This document shows, one piece after another, positions 1 through 8,636 of a stretch of 13,173 bases of DNA. Both the position numbers and the translations under genes were made by a program. The first letter of the stretch is position 1. Each line of letters opens with the position of its first letter. Below the pieces are notes generated by a model. That model saw only the letters and a program-made list of their open reading frames with translations. It did not search any database and was not told the origin of the DNA. This DNA comes from Actinomycetes bacterium (GTDB taxonomy: Bacteria > Actinomycetota > Acidimicrobiia > Acidimicrobiales > RAAP-2), in the NCBI GenBank assembly GCA_021849765.1, contig JAJZSM010000018.1, positions 1 to 13,173 on the forward strand, in the 5' to 3' direction.

Positions 1-879
1 GTGGGGCGTCGCGAAAGTCTTGTGCAGGTTCATGTGCACGATGTCAAAGCCCATGTCACCGGGTCGCACGACGCCGAGGATGGCGTTCAGGTTCGCGCCG
101 TCGTAGTACAGCAAGCCCCCGACGTCGTGGACCGCCTCGGCGATCTCGACGATCTGCTCCTCGAAGAGCCCGACGGTGTTGGGGTTGGTGAGCATGATCC
201 CCGCGACGTCGGGACCGAGCGCCGCGCGCAACGCGTCCAGGTCGACGAGGCCGCGATCGTTAGACGGCACCGTCGTCACCTGGTACCCGCCGAGGGTCAC
301 CGAAGCCGGGTTCGTGCCGTGCGAGGAGTCCGGGATGATCACGCGACGCCGCTCGTTGCCGTTGGCGTGATGAAAGGCGCGCATCAGCAGCAGCCCGGTC
401 AGCTCCCCCGCCGCGCCCGCGGCCGGCTGCAGGGTCGCTGCCGCCATGCCAGTGATCGCACACAGGCGCTCCTCGAGGGTCACGAGCAGTTCGAGCCAAC
501 CCTGGACCATGGCCGCGGGCGCACCGGGGTGCACCGAAGCGAGTCCCGGGTCGGACGCGACCGCGTCGCAGAACTTCGGGTTGTACTTCATGGTGCAAGA
601 TCCCAGCGGGTACGCACCCAGGTCGACCGAGAACTGGCGGTGCGTGAGGCGCGTCACGTGGCCCACGAGGTCGCGTTCGGCGAGATCGGCGGTCACGAGG
701 GGTTCGGGGTTGAGGTGACTCGCGGGCACCATCGACTCAAGCGCGCGTGGGGCGATCCCGGTAGTGCGCAGCTGGGCCGCCGAGCGGCCTCGCACGGAGA
801 GCTCGAACATCGTCGGCTCGACCTCGTGGCCCATCAAGGGGATCGAGGCCGCACGGCCCCCGGGTTGTGCCGCCGTCAT
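1..879 (-). CDS. gcvPB: Glycine dehydrogenase (decarboxylating) subunit 2, partial (3' end off left edge)
   Basis: This is the second chain of the two-subunit P-protein of the glycine cleavage system. It is the PLP-dependent enzyme that decarboxylates glycine and passes the aminomethyl group to the lipoyl arm of the H-protein in the cytosol. The first 293 residues are visible. They include the family signature LGSCTMKYNP near the N-terminal third, and the PLP-lysine segment DIVHMNLHKTFATPH (Lys at about residue 287), where the window ends. The family is about 480-500 residues long, so roughly the last 200 are missing. The ATG start overlaps the gcvPA stop by one base (TGATG). A purine-rich AAAGGCGG lies about 8 bases upstream and supports this start. 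The frame was read directly on the minus strand, because it stays open through the window edge. It is the last visible gene of the merR-nuclease-gcvT-gcvPA-gcvPB run. Identification is very secure. Confidence 0.95.
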   Translation of the reverse strand, partial: MTAAQPGGRAASIPLMGHEVEPTMFELSVRGRSAAQLRTTGIAPRALESMVPASHLNPEPLVTADLAERDLVGHVTRLTHRQFSVDLGAYPLGSCTMKYNPKFCDAVASDPGLASVHPGAPAAMVQGWLELLVTLEERLCAITGMAAATLQPAAGAAGELTGLLLMRAFHHANGNERRRVIIPDSSHGTNPASVTLGGYQVTTVPSNDRGLVDLDALRAALGPDVAGIMLTNPNTVGLFEEQIVEIAEAVHDVGGLLYYDGANLNAILGVVRPGDMGFDIVHMNLHKTFATPH

Positions 880-2246
880 CACCGAACCGCCTTTCGAAGT
901 GACTCAACGTAAGCATCGAGTTCCAGTTGGGTCCGCCGTTCCGTGACCGCCACGAGCAGGACAGTGGATGGGTCGTGCGCGATCGACGGGTCGAGCCCGC
1001 CAGTCAAGGACGAGACCGACAGACCCGCGAGGATCCCGTCGGCCGCCATCGTCGCGATGACCTCGTCGGCCGGGCGCGTCAGCCGTACGGCGAACTCGCG
1101 TAGGAACGGGGCCGTGACCAGTGGCTCCACTCCCTCAATGGCGGTGACCGCGTCAAAGAGCGCGTGCGCCCCAGTGGCGCTCGCCACCGCGACCTGACGC
1201 AGTCCCGCGGTGCCGAGCCAGCCGAGCTGGATCGCCGCGGTGACAGCCATCAAGGTCTGGTTCGTGCAGACGTTCGAGGTCGCCTTCTCGCGACGGATGT
1301 CCTGTTCGCGGGCGCGAAGGGTCGTCACGAAGGCCCGCCGGCCGTTGGTGTCAAGGGTCTCCCCCACGATTCGCCCGGGCAGACGTCGAACGTGCTCGGC
1401 GGCCACGGCGAAGAGTCCGAGGTAGGGGCCACCGAAAGACAGGGCCGTGCCGAAAGGCTGACCCTCACCGACGTAAACATCGGCACCCCAGTCCCCCGCT
1501 GTGCGTAGGACGCCCGCGGCGACCGGGTCCCCGGCCACCACGAAGAGACCGCCCAGTCGCGTCGCGTTCGCGCGCGCCGCCGCCATGTCCTCGAGCACGC
1601 CGAGATAGTTCGGGTAGGCGACCACGACCGCAGCCGCCTCATCGACGTCCACGCCCGACCAATCGGTCACGCCGTCCACGAGCGGCACCTCGATCACGTG
1701 GTGGCCGGTGCCTCGGGCAAAGGTGCGCACCACGGCGCGCCAGTGCGGGTGCACCCCGGACGAGACGAGCATCGTGGAGCGGCCTGTCGAGCCGCCGGCT
1801 AGGTTGAGCGCCTCGACGAGCGCGGTCGCACCGTCATAGAGCGACGCGTTGGCCACGGGCAGCCCGCTCAGCCGCGACACCAGCGTCTGATACTCGAACA
1901 ATGCCTGAAGGACCCCTTGGGCGACCTCGGGCTGATAGGGCGTGTAGGCCGTCACGAACTCGCTTCGAGAGGCCAGGGCCTTGACGACATTGGGCACCTC
2001 GTGGTCGTAGGCCCCACCCCCGGCGAAGCAGATCATCTGACTCGCGGTAGCACGATTGGCCCGCGTGAACTGTGCGAACTGGTCGGCGACGTCGGGCTCG
2101 AAACGGCCTTCGGGCAGACCGGTGGCCCCGGCGGCGAGCCGGATCGCGGCGGGTATGTGTGCGAAGAGGTCATCAAGAGTTTGAAGACCGAGAAAGGCGA
2201 GCATCGCCTCGACCTCGTCGTCGGTGTGCGGGAGGTAGTCGGCCAC
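879..2246 (-). CDS. gcvPA: Glycine dehydrogenase (decarboxylating) subunit 1
   Basis: This is the N-terminal-half chain of the two-subunit P-protein of glycine cleavage. It pairs with GcvPB to form the PLP enzyme that releases CO2 from glycine. The product is 455 aa, close to the usual 440-450. Recognisable family blocks are FAGGGAYDHEVPNVV (about residues 73-87), TAYTPYQPEVAQGVLQALFE (about 100-119), NASLYDGATALVEA just after it, and ATSNVCTNQTLMAVTAAIQL in the C-terminal third. An ORF extends upstream to 2291, but those 15 codons lie inside the end of gcvT and resemble nothing. The GTG at 2246 gives the expected N-terminus (ADYLPHTDDEVEAML), sits 1 base after the gcvT TAA stop, and has AAAGGCG upstream. 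Actinobacteria such as mycobacteria often carry a fused single-chain GcvP, so the split form is a useful lineage marker. Confidence 0.95.
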   Translation of the reverse strand: MADYLPHTDDEVEAMLAFLGLQTLDDLFAHIPAAIRLAAGATGLPEGRFEPDVADQFAQFTRANRATASQMICFAGGGAYDHEVPNVVKALASRSEFVTAYTPYQPEVAQGVLQALFEYQTLVSRLSGLPVANASLYDGATALVEALNLAGGSTGRSTMLVSSGVHPHWRAVVRTFARGTGHHVIEVPLVDGVTDWSGVDVDEAAAVVVAYPNYLGVLEDMAAARANATRLGGLFVVAGDPVAAGVLRTAGDWGADVYVGEGQPFGTALSFGGPYLGLFAVAAEHVRRLPGRIVGETLDTNGRRAFVTTLRAREQDIRREKATSNVCTNQTLMAVTAAIQLGWLGTAGLRQVAVASATGAHALFDAVTAIEGVEPLVTAPFLREFAVRLTRPADEVIATMAADGILAGLSVSSLTGGLDPSIAHDPSTVLLVAVTERRTQLELDAYVESLRKAVR

Positions 2247-2247
2247 G

Positions 2248-3300
2248 TTAGGACGCCTTTCGAACGAAGGGAAGCGCGACGGTCGTCGCATCCACGCTGC
2301 GCCCGCGCAGTTCGACGGTGACGCGGCGGCCGACCTCGAGCACCTCGTCAGCCATCGCGAGGCCGATGCCGCGCTCGAGCACTGGTGAGTAGTTGCCCGA
2401 CGTCAAGTGCCCAACGGTCCGTCCGTCGAGACGCGCCACACCACCCTCGCGCAGCGGCTGGCGACCATCGGCGATGACACCTGTGAGATGGTGAGCGACG
2501 CCGCGGGCCCGTTCCGCCTCGACGGCCGGACGTCCGCGGAAGGTCGGCTTGTCCCACCCGAGCACCCAACCCAGCCCCGCCTCGAGCGTCGTCGAGGACA
2601 GGGTGAGCTCGTGACCGTAGAGCGGCAGCGCGGCTTCGAGGCGCAACGTGTCGCGCGCGCCGAGTCCCGCCGGGGTCACCCCGGCCTCGATCAACGCGTA
2701 CAGCAGGTCGCGGGCGACCTCATTGGGCACGCTCAACTCAAGTCCCGCCTCACCGGTGTAGCCGGTGCCGGCCACGCGTACCTCTACCCCGCGATAGTCG
2801 AAGCGCGCCACCCGAAATCGTCCGACCGAGGCGAATCGTTCGTCAACGGCGTGAACCCGCTCGCGCGCACGGGGGCCTTGGACCGCGAGGACGCAGCGCT
2901 CTGCCGTCACGTCGACGCCGGGCAGCGCCTCAGTGACGCCCGCGGTATTCGAGGCGTTCGGCATGACGTCGAACTCCTCGGAACTGACCCACCAGACGAT
3001 GATGTCGTCCACGACGAACCCGTCGTCGTTCAAGAGGTGCGTGTACTGGGCACGACCCGGCTCGATCTTGGCCAGGTCGTTGGTGAGGGTCCCTTGGATA
3101 GCGTCGTACATACCCGGACCATCGCAGCGCACCGTCCCGAGATGGCTCACGTCAAAGACGACGGCGTCGCGTCGACAGGCCAGATGCTCGGCCACCGTGC
3201 CGGTCTGATACTGCAGGGGCATCGCCCAGCCGCCGAATGGGACGATCTTCGCTCCCAGTTCGACGTGGGTGTCATAGAGGAATGGGCGTCGGTCAGTCAC
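2248..3300 (-). CDS. gcvT: Glycine cleavage system T-protein (aminomethyltransferase)
   Basis: This is the T-protein. It moves the aminomethyl carbon from the H-protein lipoyl arm to tetrahydrofolate, giving 5,10-methylene-THF and ammonia. The product is 350 aa, slightly shorter than the usual 360-370. Visible blocks are ELGAKIVPFGGWAMPLQY (residues 14-31), VSHLG (51-55), TLTND (71-75), GFVVDDIIVWW (94-104, containing the conserved folate-site Asp pair), GTGYTGEAGLEL (178-189), AGLGARDTLRLEAALPLYGH (211-230) and the C-terminal TSGNYSP (300-306). The reading frame continues upstream to 3363, but that stretch runs into the nuclease-like gene. The GTG at 3300 gives the canonical start (TDRRPFLYDTHVELGAK), 10 bases after the upstream stop. 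Its Shine-Dalgarno sequence is weak, which fits translational coupling. No glycine riboswitch can fit in the 10-base gap. Confidence 0.95.
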   Translation of the reverse strand: MTDRRPFLYDTHVELGAKIVPFGGWAMPLQYQTGTVAEHLACRRDAVVFDVSHLGTVRCDGPGMYDAIQGTLTNDLAKIEPGRAQYTHLLNDDGFVVDDIIVWWVSSEEFDVMPNASNTAGVTEALPGVDVTAERCVLAVQGPRARERVHAVDERFASVGRFRVARFDYRGVEVRVAGTGYTGEAGLELSVPNEVARDLLYALIEAGVTPAGLGARDTLRLEAALPLYGHELTLSSTTLEAGLGWVLGWDKPTFRGRPAVEAERARGVAHHLTGVIADGRQPLREGGVARLDGRTVGHLTSGNYSPVLERGIGLAMADEVLEVGRRVTVELRGRSVDATTVALPFVRKAS

Positions 3301-3310
3301 GGGGCCAACT

Positions 3311-3709
3311 CTACGCCGCGACGTTGCCGAGGGTCCCAAGGGCGTGACGCCTGAGCAGCGCAACGAAGTCGCGTTGGTAGACGACCACGATCTCGAGCTC
3401 GGGATAGAGCGCGCGAAAGGCTCGGACCTTCTGGTTCTTCTTCGTGACTAGTCGTTGGTCCGACACCGTGAGCTCGACGAACAAGCGATGCTCGGGCAGG
3501 TAGAAGTCCGGGCGAAAGCCGCGCACCGCGCGACCGCTGTCGTCCCAGGCGAGGGGGAACTCCACGGGCTCGTAGCGCCAGGACACCCCGTAGAGCGTCA
3601 TCAAATTCGCAAGAACCCGTTCGCTCGGGTGCGCGAAATCGACCATTGGTCGATCGAGGCACGACGGGTGACGACGCGACGCGCCGTCATCGGGGTCTTC
3701 GGACATCAC
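3311..3709 (-). CDS. Small PD-(D/E)XK-like nuclease-fold protein of unknown function
   Basis: This is a 132-aa cytosolic protein without signal peptide or membrane segment. It looks like a restriction-endonuclease-fold domain of the DUF559/Vsr type. A helix with SERVLANLM (Glu30) comes first, then FRPDFYLP (65-72, Asp68), then the strand FVELT (77-81, Glu79), then KKNQKVRAFRALYP (90-103) and the strand EIVVVYQRDF (106-115). This order matches E...PD...ExK, but the third catalytic position is Thr81, not Lys; Lys90 or Lys91 could substitute. GTG at 3709 overlaps the merR TGA by four bases, and ATG at 3706 is an equally good start. Met22 (3646) is a further alternative, since similarity to the fold only begins there. 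It is embedded between merR and gcvT in one apparent operon. The fold assignment is my inference from motif order. Activity and target are unknown. Confidence 0.72.
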   Translation of the reverse strand: MMSEDPDDGASRRHPSCLDRPMVDFAHPSERVLANLMTLYGVSWRYEPVEFPLAWDDSGRAVRGFRPDFYLPEHRLFVELTVSDQRLVTKKNQKVRAFRALYPELEIVVVYQRDFVALLRRHALGTLGNVAA

Positions 3710-4161
3710 GCCGAACGAGTCTCCCTCTCCGACGTCGTCTCTTGGACCGAGCTGATCGTGGTCGAGAGTTCGGCGACCACGCCACCCAGCGGAACGATAT
3801 TGAAGACACCTTGGCCGCCGCGCAGCAGGTCGACGAGGTCGCCATCGCTGTGGGCGAGGACCGATCCGTGCTCGCTCAGCACAAGGCTCGCCGAGGCCAA
3901 GTCAGCGCCGAGGGCGCCACGAAGACACTCCACCGCCTGACGCGCCTTGGCGAGCGCGACACCGGCGTCTATAAGCGATTTGATCACCTTCACCTCGAGG
4001 ACGTCGCCGTAGCTGTAGGCGCGCTTGGAACCGCTCCCCGTCGCCGGCGTAATCGACGGCGTCACCAATCCCGTCCTCGCCCAGTAGTCCAGCTGACGAT
4101 AGGTGACCCCCGTCAGCCGACAGACCAGCGGACCACTGAATCCCGTCGTACGTTGCATCAT
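3706..4161 (-). CDS. MerR-family transcriptional regulator (Rv1830-like)
   Basis: This 151-aa DNA-binding regulator strongly resembles the second MerR protein of the mycobacterial garA/ftsR locus (Rv1830). The winged helix-turn-helix spans about residues 10-62: GPLVCRLTGVTYRQLDYWAR, then GLVTPSITPATGSGSKRAYS and YGDVLEVKVIKSL. A dimerisation helix follows (LAKARQAVECLR, 70-81). A small C-terminal domain contains DGDLVDLLRGGQGVFNI (106-122), which is typical of this subfamily. No metal-binding Cys pair is seen, so the effector is unknown. A GTG at 4203 would add 14 residues. The ATG at 4161 is preferred because GGGAGGGA lies 5-7 bases upstream and family similarity begins here. A second ATG at 4158 directly follows. 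It heads the operon with the nuclease-like gene and gcvTPAPB, so local control of glycine cleavage is plausible but unproven. A palindrome upstream (4207-4220) could be its own operator. Confidence 0.9.
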   Translation of the reverse strand: MMQRTTGFSGPLVCRLTGVTYRQLDYWARTGLVTPSITPATGSGSKRAYSYGDVLEVKVIKSLIDAGVALAKARQAVECLRGALGADLASASLVLSEHGSVLAHSDGDLVDLLRGGQGVFNIVPLGGVVAELSTTISSVQETTSERETRSA

Positions 4162-4190
4162 TGCCGTCCCTCCCGACCGAGGCACCACCC

Positions 4191-4196
4191 AGCGTA
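4191..4196 (-). promoter_or_regulatory. Candidate -10 box of the merR-gcv operon
   Basis: On the minus strand the hexamer TACGCT fits the actinobacterial TANNNT -10 pattern. It would start transcription about 20-25 bases before the merR ATG, leaving room for the GGGAGGGA Shine-Dalgarno sequence (about 4166-4173). No good -35 is visible. The position where one is expected falls inside the palindrome at 4207-4220, as is common for MerR-controlled promoters. This is an inference from pattern and spacing only. Confidence 0.4.
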
Positions 4197-4198
4197 CC

Positions 4199-4233
4199 AG
4201 CACGGACTACACCCGTGTAGTTAGTCGTCCGTG

Positions 4234-4235
<2 letters not shown>
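4199..4235 (-). terminator. Compound inverted repeat after thiG: possible terminator and/or merR operator
   Basis: A perfect 9-bp inverted repeat (AGCACGGAC / GTCCGTGCT, arms 4199-4207 and 4227-4235) encloses a second one (CTACAC / GTGTAG, arms 4207-4212 and 4215-4220, 2-base centre). It begins inside the thiG stop codon and ends about 37 bases before the merR ATG. As RNA from the thiG strand it would fold into a GC-rich hairpin with a side bulge. No U-tract follows, which is not unusual for high-GC actinobacteria. As DNA, the inner palindrome is a reasonable dimer site for the MerR protein encoded next to it. The sequence does not separate the two readings. Confidence 0.5.
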
Positions 4236-5948
<1,713 letters not shown>

Positions 5949-5952
<4 letters not shown>

Positions 5953-6503
5953 GCGAACCGACGAAGCCACCACTCACGACGACGACCAGCATCCTGCCCG
6001 CAGCGATCATCATCGGCATCGCGGTCGTGACACTCGTGACCTTCATGATCGTGAACCTGGTCGCCAACCCAACGGTGACCACGAGCACCACCGAGGCCGT
6101 GGTCGTCGGGGGCCTCGCCACTGCACCCTCGAACGCACCGGTGGTGGGCTGCCACCAGAACGGCAGTCCACCGGGGAATATCGTCGGCGCCCTCGTGGTG
6201 CCAGTGCACACCGTGGACGTCGCGCCGATCCAGCACCTCAACGGCGGCGCCGGCGACTACGACTGCCTGGCGTCGCTCGCGACCACGGCCGACGCTGGAT
6301 CCCTGCTCGGCTACTACCGGACCCATCTCGAGGCCGAGGGGTGGAACCTCTTCTCGAGTGGCTCGACCTCCGGCCCCCAACTCCTCTTCCAAAAGGCCGG
6401 TAGCGACACCTTCTACTGGGTGGTCGGCGTCACCGTGACCCATGCGTCGCACGGCACGGTGCGATGGACCTACCGCATTTATCAGAACTCGTCGGCGATT
6501 TAG
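5949..6503 (+). CDS. Membrane-anchored extracytoplasmic protein of unknown function, coupled to thiD
   Basis: I do not recognise a named family for this 184-aa protein. A short cytosolic Thr/Pro-rich head (residues 1-14) precedes one hydrophobic helix (about 16-38), predicting a type II anchor or uncleaved signal. A Thr/Val-rich linker (41-65) follows, then a compact extracytoplasmic domain of about 120 residues with two cysteines (Cys68, Cys106) that may form a disulphide. The segment LLGYYRTHLEAEGWNLFSSG (119-138) has a helix-plus-Trp pattern seen in many short anchored actinobacterial proteins; the domain ends in alternating aromatic strands. The GTG at 5949 overlaps the thiD stop as GTGA and has GGGGTGG about six bases upstream. 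A GTG at 5940 is a weaker alternative. It ends tail to tail with the glycosyltransferase, the two stops overlapping. A link to thiamine is suggested only by coupling. Confidence 0.8.
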
Positions 6504-7789
6504 GCGGCCTCGAGGACTCGTTCGGGCGCGCGTTGCTCGACGTCCACGAACGCCCACGACCACAGTGCCAGGTTGATCGGGTAGATGATGTAGCCGATTC
6601 GCGTCGCCGACGCACTCAGGATCACGAGCATGAACGCGATGCTCAAGACGCCGAGCAGCTTCGACAGGCTTAACGGCCAGTGCGCGCGGACGTAGCGCCA
6701 CACGTAGTACGAGAGGATGAGGAGTGTCGCGGGCGCGAGCACGTGACCGAGTGGCGCCCACAACGTGGTGAGGATGTGGCCCGGCAGCGGCGAGGCGGCC
6801 GGCGAACGTACTCCGGCGATCCCGAGGGGGAAGGCGAAGACATTGGTCATGAATGCCCACGGCGCGCGCAGCACGAACGGCACGACCGTGACGGCCACAA
6901 TCCCTACCACCATCGTCGCGACCGATCGCCAGGTCGAGCGACCACGAGCGTCGCGACAGACGAGCAACGCCCCGAGCGCGACCGGCCACGCCGTCAGTTT
7001 CATCGCTGCGGCGAGCCCGAAGCTCACTCCCGCGAGGTACCGCTCTCGTCGTTGCAGTCCGACGACCCCGAGCAGCAACAAGGCGAGGATGGGCATGTCG
7101 TCACCACCCGTCGAGAGGAAGAGCGCCCCCGTGGGCAACGCCACGAGCACCTGGGCGACGAGGATCTTCTTGCCCGGTGGTGCGCGCATCAAGGCGAGCG
7201 CCACGCCGAGCACGATGAGCGTCATCAGGGACATGATGATGCGTGCGTCGGTGAGCCCGAGGCCCTGGTGCGTCTCGGCTGACGGCAACCCGAAGACGCT
7301 CATGAGCGGGAAGTACGGGAAGAAGGACTCATAGGCCGGCAGGCCGCGCACGGCATTGACGATCCGCCCGTCGTGCAGATACGCGCGATACGGGTCCTTG
7401 CCCTTGGCGAGCAGGACCGCCGAGCGTTCGATCACCGACACCTCGGGCTGGGCAAAACCGACCCCGTGGTCGAGCTGGCGCCATCGGGCTTCGAGACCGA
7501 GTGGGACCGCGAGACTCCCGATCGAGACCAACACGAGCAACGCCACCCGAACGAGGGTCGGGCGCGACCAACGCCGATGGGACGCGAACAGGGCCGCGCC
7601 TGCGAGCACCGCGTAGGGTGCCGCGGCGAGGTAGCCCCAGTGCCATTGGGCGGCCTCGCGCGACGTCGAGGCGAGGCCCAGCGCGAAGACCGACGATGTC
7701 CCGTAGAGCCAGGCGTCACGGGTCAACTCGGGCATGGCGACCCACCACCTGACGAGACGGGTGCGCACGGTCACAAGGCGCGCCAACAC
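6500..7789 (-). CDS. Integral-membrane glycosyltransferase, GT87/DUF2029-like
   Basis: This polytopic membrane protein has about 10-12 hydrophobic helices. It resembles the GT-C glycosyltransferases of the GT87/DUF2029 group, which use polyprenyl-phosphate sugars (mannose in characterised mycobacterial members) on the outer face of the membrane. Numbering from the longest start (GTG 7813, 437 aa), supporting segments are IERSAVLLAKGKDPYRAY (128-145), the FFPYFPLMSVFGLP loop (164-177), STGGDDMPILALLLLG (234-249) and AAAMKLTAWPVALGALLV (268-285). All are typical of the family. The start is uncertain. GTG at 7813 lies six bases after the hydrolase stop. GTG at 7789 (429 aa) is chosen here because TAGACT plus seven bases precedes it. 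ATG at 7735 is also possible. It may form an operon with the hydrolase upstream. Donor and acceptor cannot be told from the sequence. Confidence 0.8.
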   Translation of the reverse strand: MLARLVTVRTRLVRWWVAMPELTRDAWLYGTSSVFALGLASTSREAAQWHWGYLAAAPYAVLAGAALFASHRRWSRPTLVRVALLVLVSIGSLAVPLGLEARWRQLDHGVGFAQPEVSVIERSAVLLAKGKDPYRAYLHDGRIVNAVRGLPAYESFFPYFPLMSVFGLPSAETHQGLGLTDARIIMSLMTLIVLGVALALMRAPPGKKILVAQVLVALPTGALFLSTGGDDMPILALLLLGVVGLQRRERYLAGVSFGLAAAMKLTAWPVALGALLVCRDARGRSTWRSVATMVVGIVAVTVVPFVLRAPWAFMTNVFAFPLGIAGVRSPAASPLPGHILTTLWAPLGHVLAPATLLILSYYVWRYVRAHWPLSLSKLLGVLSIAFMLVILSASATRIGYIIYPINLALWSWAFVDVEQRAPERVLEAA

Positions 7790-7802
7790 GGGGTTGAGTC
7801 TA
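7790..7802 (-). promoter_or_regulatory. Possible internal leaderless promoter of the glycosyltransferase
   Basis: On the minus strand TAGACT (7802-7797) is followed by seven bases and GTG at 7789. It resembles the five TANNNT-N6-GTG sites elsewhere in the window but has one extra base. If real, it makes the glycosyltransferase transcription independent of the hydrolase and argues against the start at 7813. Confidence 0.35.
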
Positions 7803-7819
7803 CCGGTCGGCACCCGAAA

Positions 7820-8599
7820 TCACCGGGAGGCCGACGGTTGTCGACGTATCGGTGACAGGGTCGGCGGCGGGACTGGACCCCGGAGGAATCGTACGATCAA
7901 CGCCGTCGTCTCACGGGGGTACTCCTTTAGCACCGCGTGCGACGCCCCCGGCACGATCGCCAGCTGCGCCTCGGGGATGGCGCGATAGAGCGCGACGGTG
8001 TCCTCGAGTTTGGTCGAGTCGTCGTCGCCCGCCATCACGAGCGTCGCCACCGTGATCGACCCCAACTGGTCAGCGGTGAGGTGGGGCTCGCTCTGGAACA
8101 GCCGCATTGTCTTTTCGACCACGATGCGGGCGTGTTGCGCGCCATCGGGCGACCGGGTCGCGAAGTCGGCTGCCCACTCGTCGAACATCGGCCCCTCGGT
8201 CGAAAACGGTTCCGTCGGCTCGAGTCCCTCTGGGCTGGTGTTAGCCCCAACGGCCACGAGTCGGCCCACCAGGTCTGGGCGCCGCATGGCCACGAGCAGA
8301 CCAACGATCGCACCGTCGCTGTGACCGATGAGGTGGGCCGGGCGACCCAACCACTCGAGAAACGCGATGGTCTCACGGGCCATCGCGTCATAGTGGAACG
8401 GTTCATCGGTGTCCGCAGTTCGGCCGTGTCCCCGTCGATCGAAGGCTGACACGCGATACGTGGCGCTCAAACGCCGACCGACCGTGCGTCGAAGGCTGGC
8501 GCTGCTGCTCAGTCCGCCGTGCAATAACACGACATCGTCGCCGCGTGTGCGCCCAACGGTCACCCACGTCGGATGTCCGTTGAGGTTCACAGTCGTCAC
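7820..8599 (-). CDS. Alpha/beta-fold hydrolase
   Basis: This is a 259-aa cytosolic alpha/beta hydrolase without signal peptide. The usual landmarks are in order: the oxyanion loop LLHGGLS (residues 25-31), FDRRGHGRT (53-61), the nucleophile elbow GHSDG (92-96, Ser94), the acid in MAGDDD (189-194, probably Asp194) and the histidine in PGASHAV (217-223, His221). The triad is complete, so it should be active. The overall pattern is that of small-molecule esterases, lactonases and C-C hydrolases, and the substrate cannot be deduced. The C-terminal tail (about 240-259) is Pro/Arg-rich and probably flexible. The GTG start at 8599 is preceded by TACGAT and six bases, with no Shine-Dalgarno sequence. 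It is divergent from the reductase gene across only 37 bp and precedes the glycosyltransferase by as little as 6 bp. Confidence 0.88.
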   Translation of the reverse strand: MTTVNLNGHPTWVTVGRTRGDDVVLLHGGLSSSASLRRTVGRRLSATYRVSAFDRRGHGRTADTDEPFHYDAMARETIAFLEWLGRPAHLIGHSDGAIVGLLVAMRRPDLVGRLVAVGANTSPEGLEPTEPFSTEGPMFDEWAADFATRSPDGAQHARIVVEKTMRLFQSEPHLTADQLGSITVATLVMAGDDDSTKLEDTVALYRAIPEAQLAIVPGASHAVLKEYPRETTALIVRFLRGPVPPPTLSPIRRQPSASR

Positions 8600-8611
8600 C
8601 GGGTCATCGTA
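8600..8611 (-). promoter_or_regulatory. Leaderless promoter of the alpha/beta hydrolase
   Basis: On the minus strand TACGAT (8611-8606) is followed by GACCCG and GTG at 8599. The hexamer is identical to that of thiG and the spacing is the same. Any -35 would fall at or beyond the edge of the divergent reductase gene. Confidence 0.6.
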
Positions 8612-8624
8612 GGCGCGTTCGGCC

Positions 8625-8636
8625 TAGCCTGGTGCC
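8625..8636 (+). promoter_or_regulatory. Leaderless promoter of the YhdH/AcuI-type reductase
   Basis: TAGCCT (8625-8630) is followed by GGTGCC and GTG at 8637. It lies 13 bases from the opposing hydrolase -10 box, so RNA polymerase bound at one promoter would occlude the other. No Shine-Dalgarno sequence is present. Confidence 0.58.

Noticed and set aside
1..912. Long plus-strand open frame of 303 codons from the first base
   Set aside because: It is antisense to gcvPB. The minus-strand frame gives canonical GcvPB motifs, while this frame is Arg/His-rich and resembles no family.
3301..3310. Glycine riboswitch upstream of gcvT
   Set aside because: Only 10 bases separate gcvT from the preceding gene, and nothing in the merR upstream region resembles the tandem glycine aptamer.
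2407..3354. 315-codon plus-strand frame
   Set aside because: It is antisense to gcvT, whose motifs are unmistakable; it is open only because of high GC codon bias.
7814..7819. Shine-Dalgarno site for a glycosyltransferase start at 7813
   Set aside because: The bases before 7813 on the minus strand (ending GATTTCGGG) contain no AGGAGG-like purine run at proper spacing, so the start was moved to 7789 with caution.
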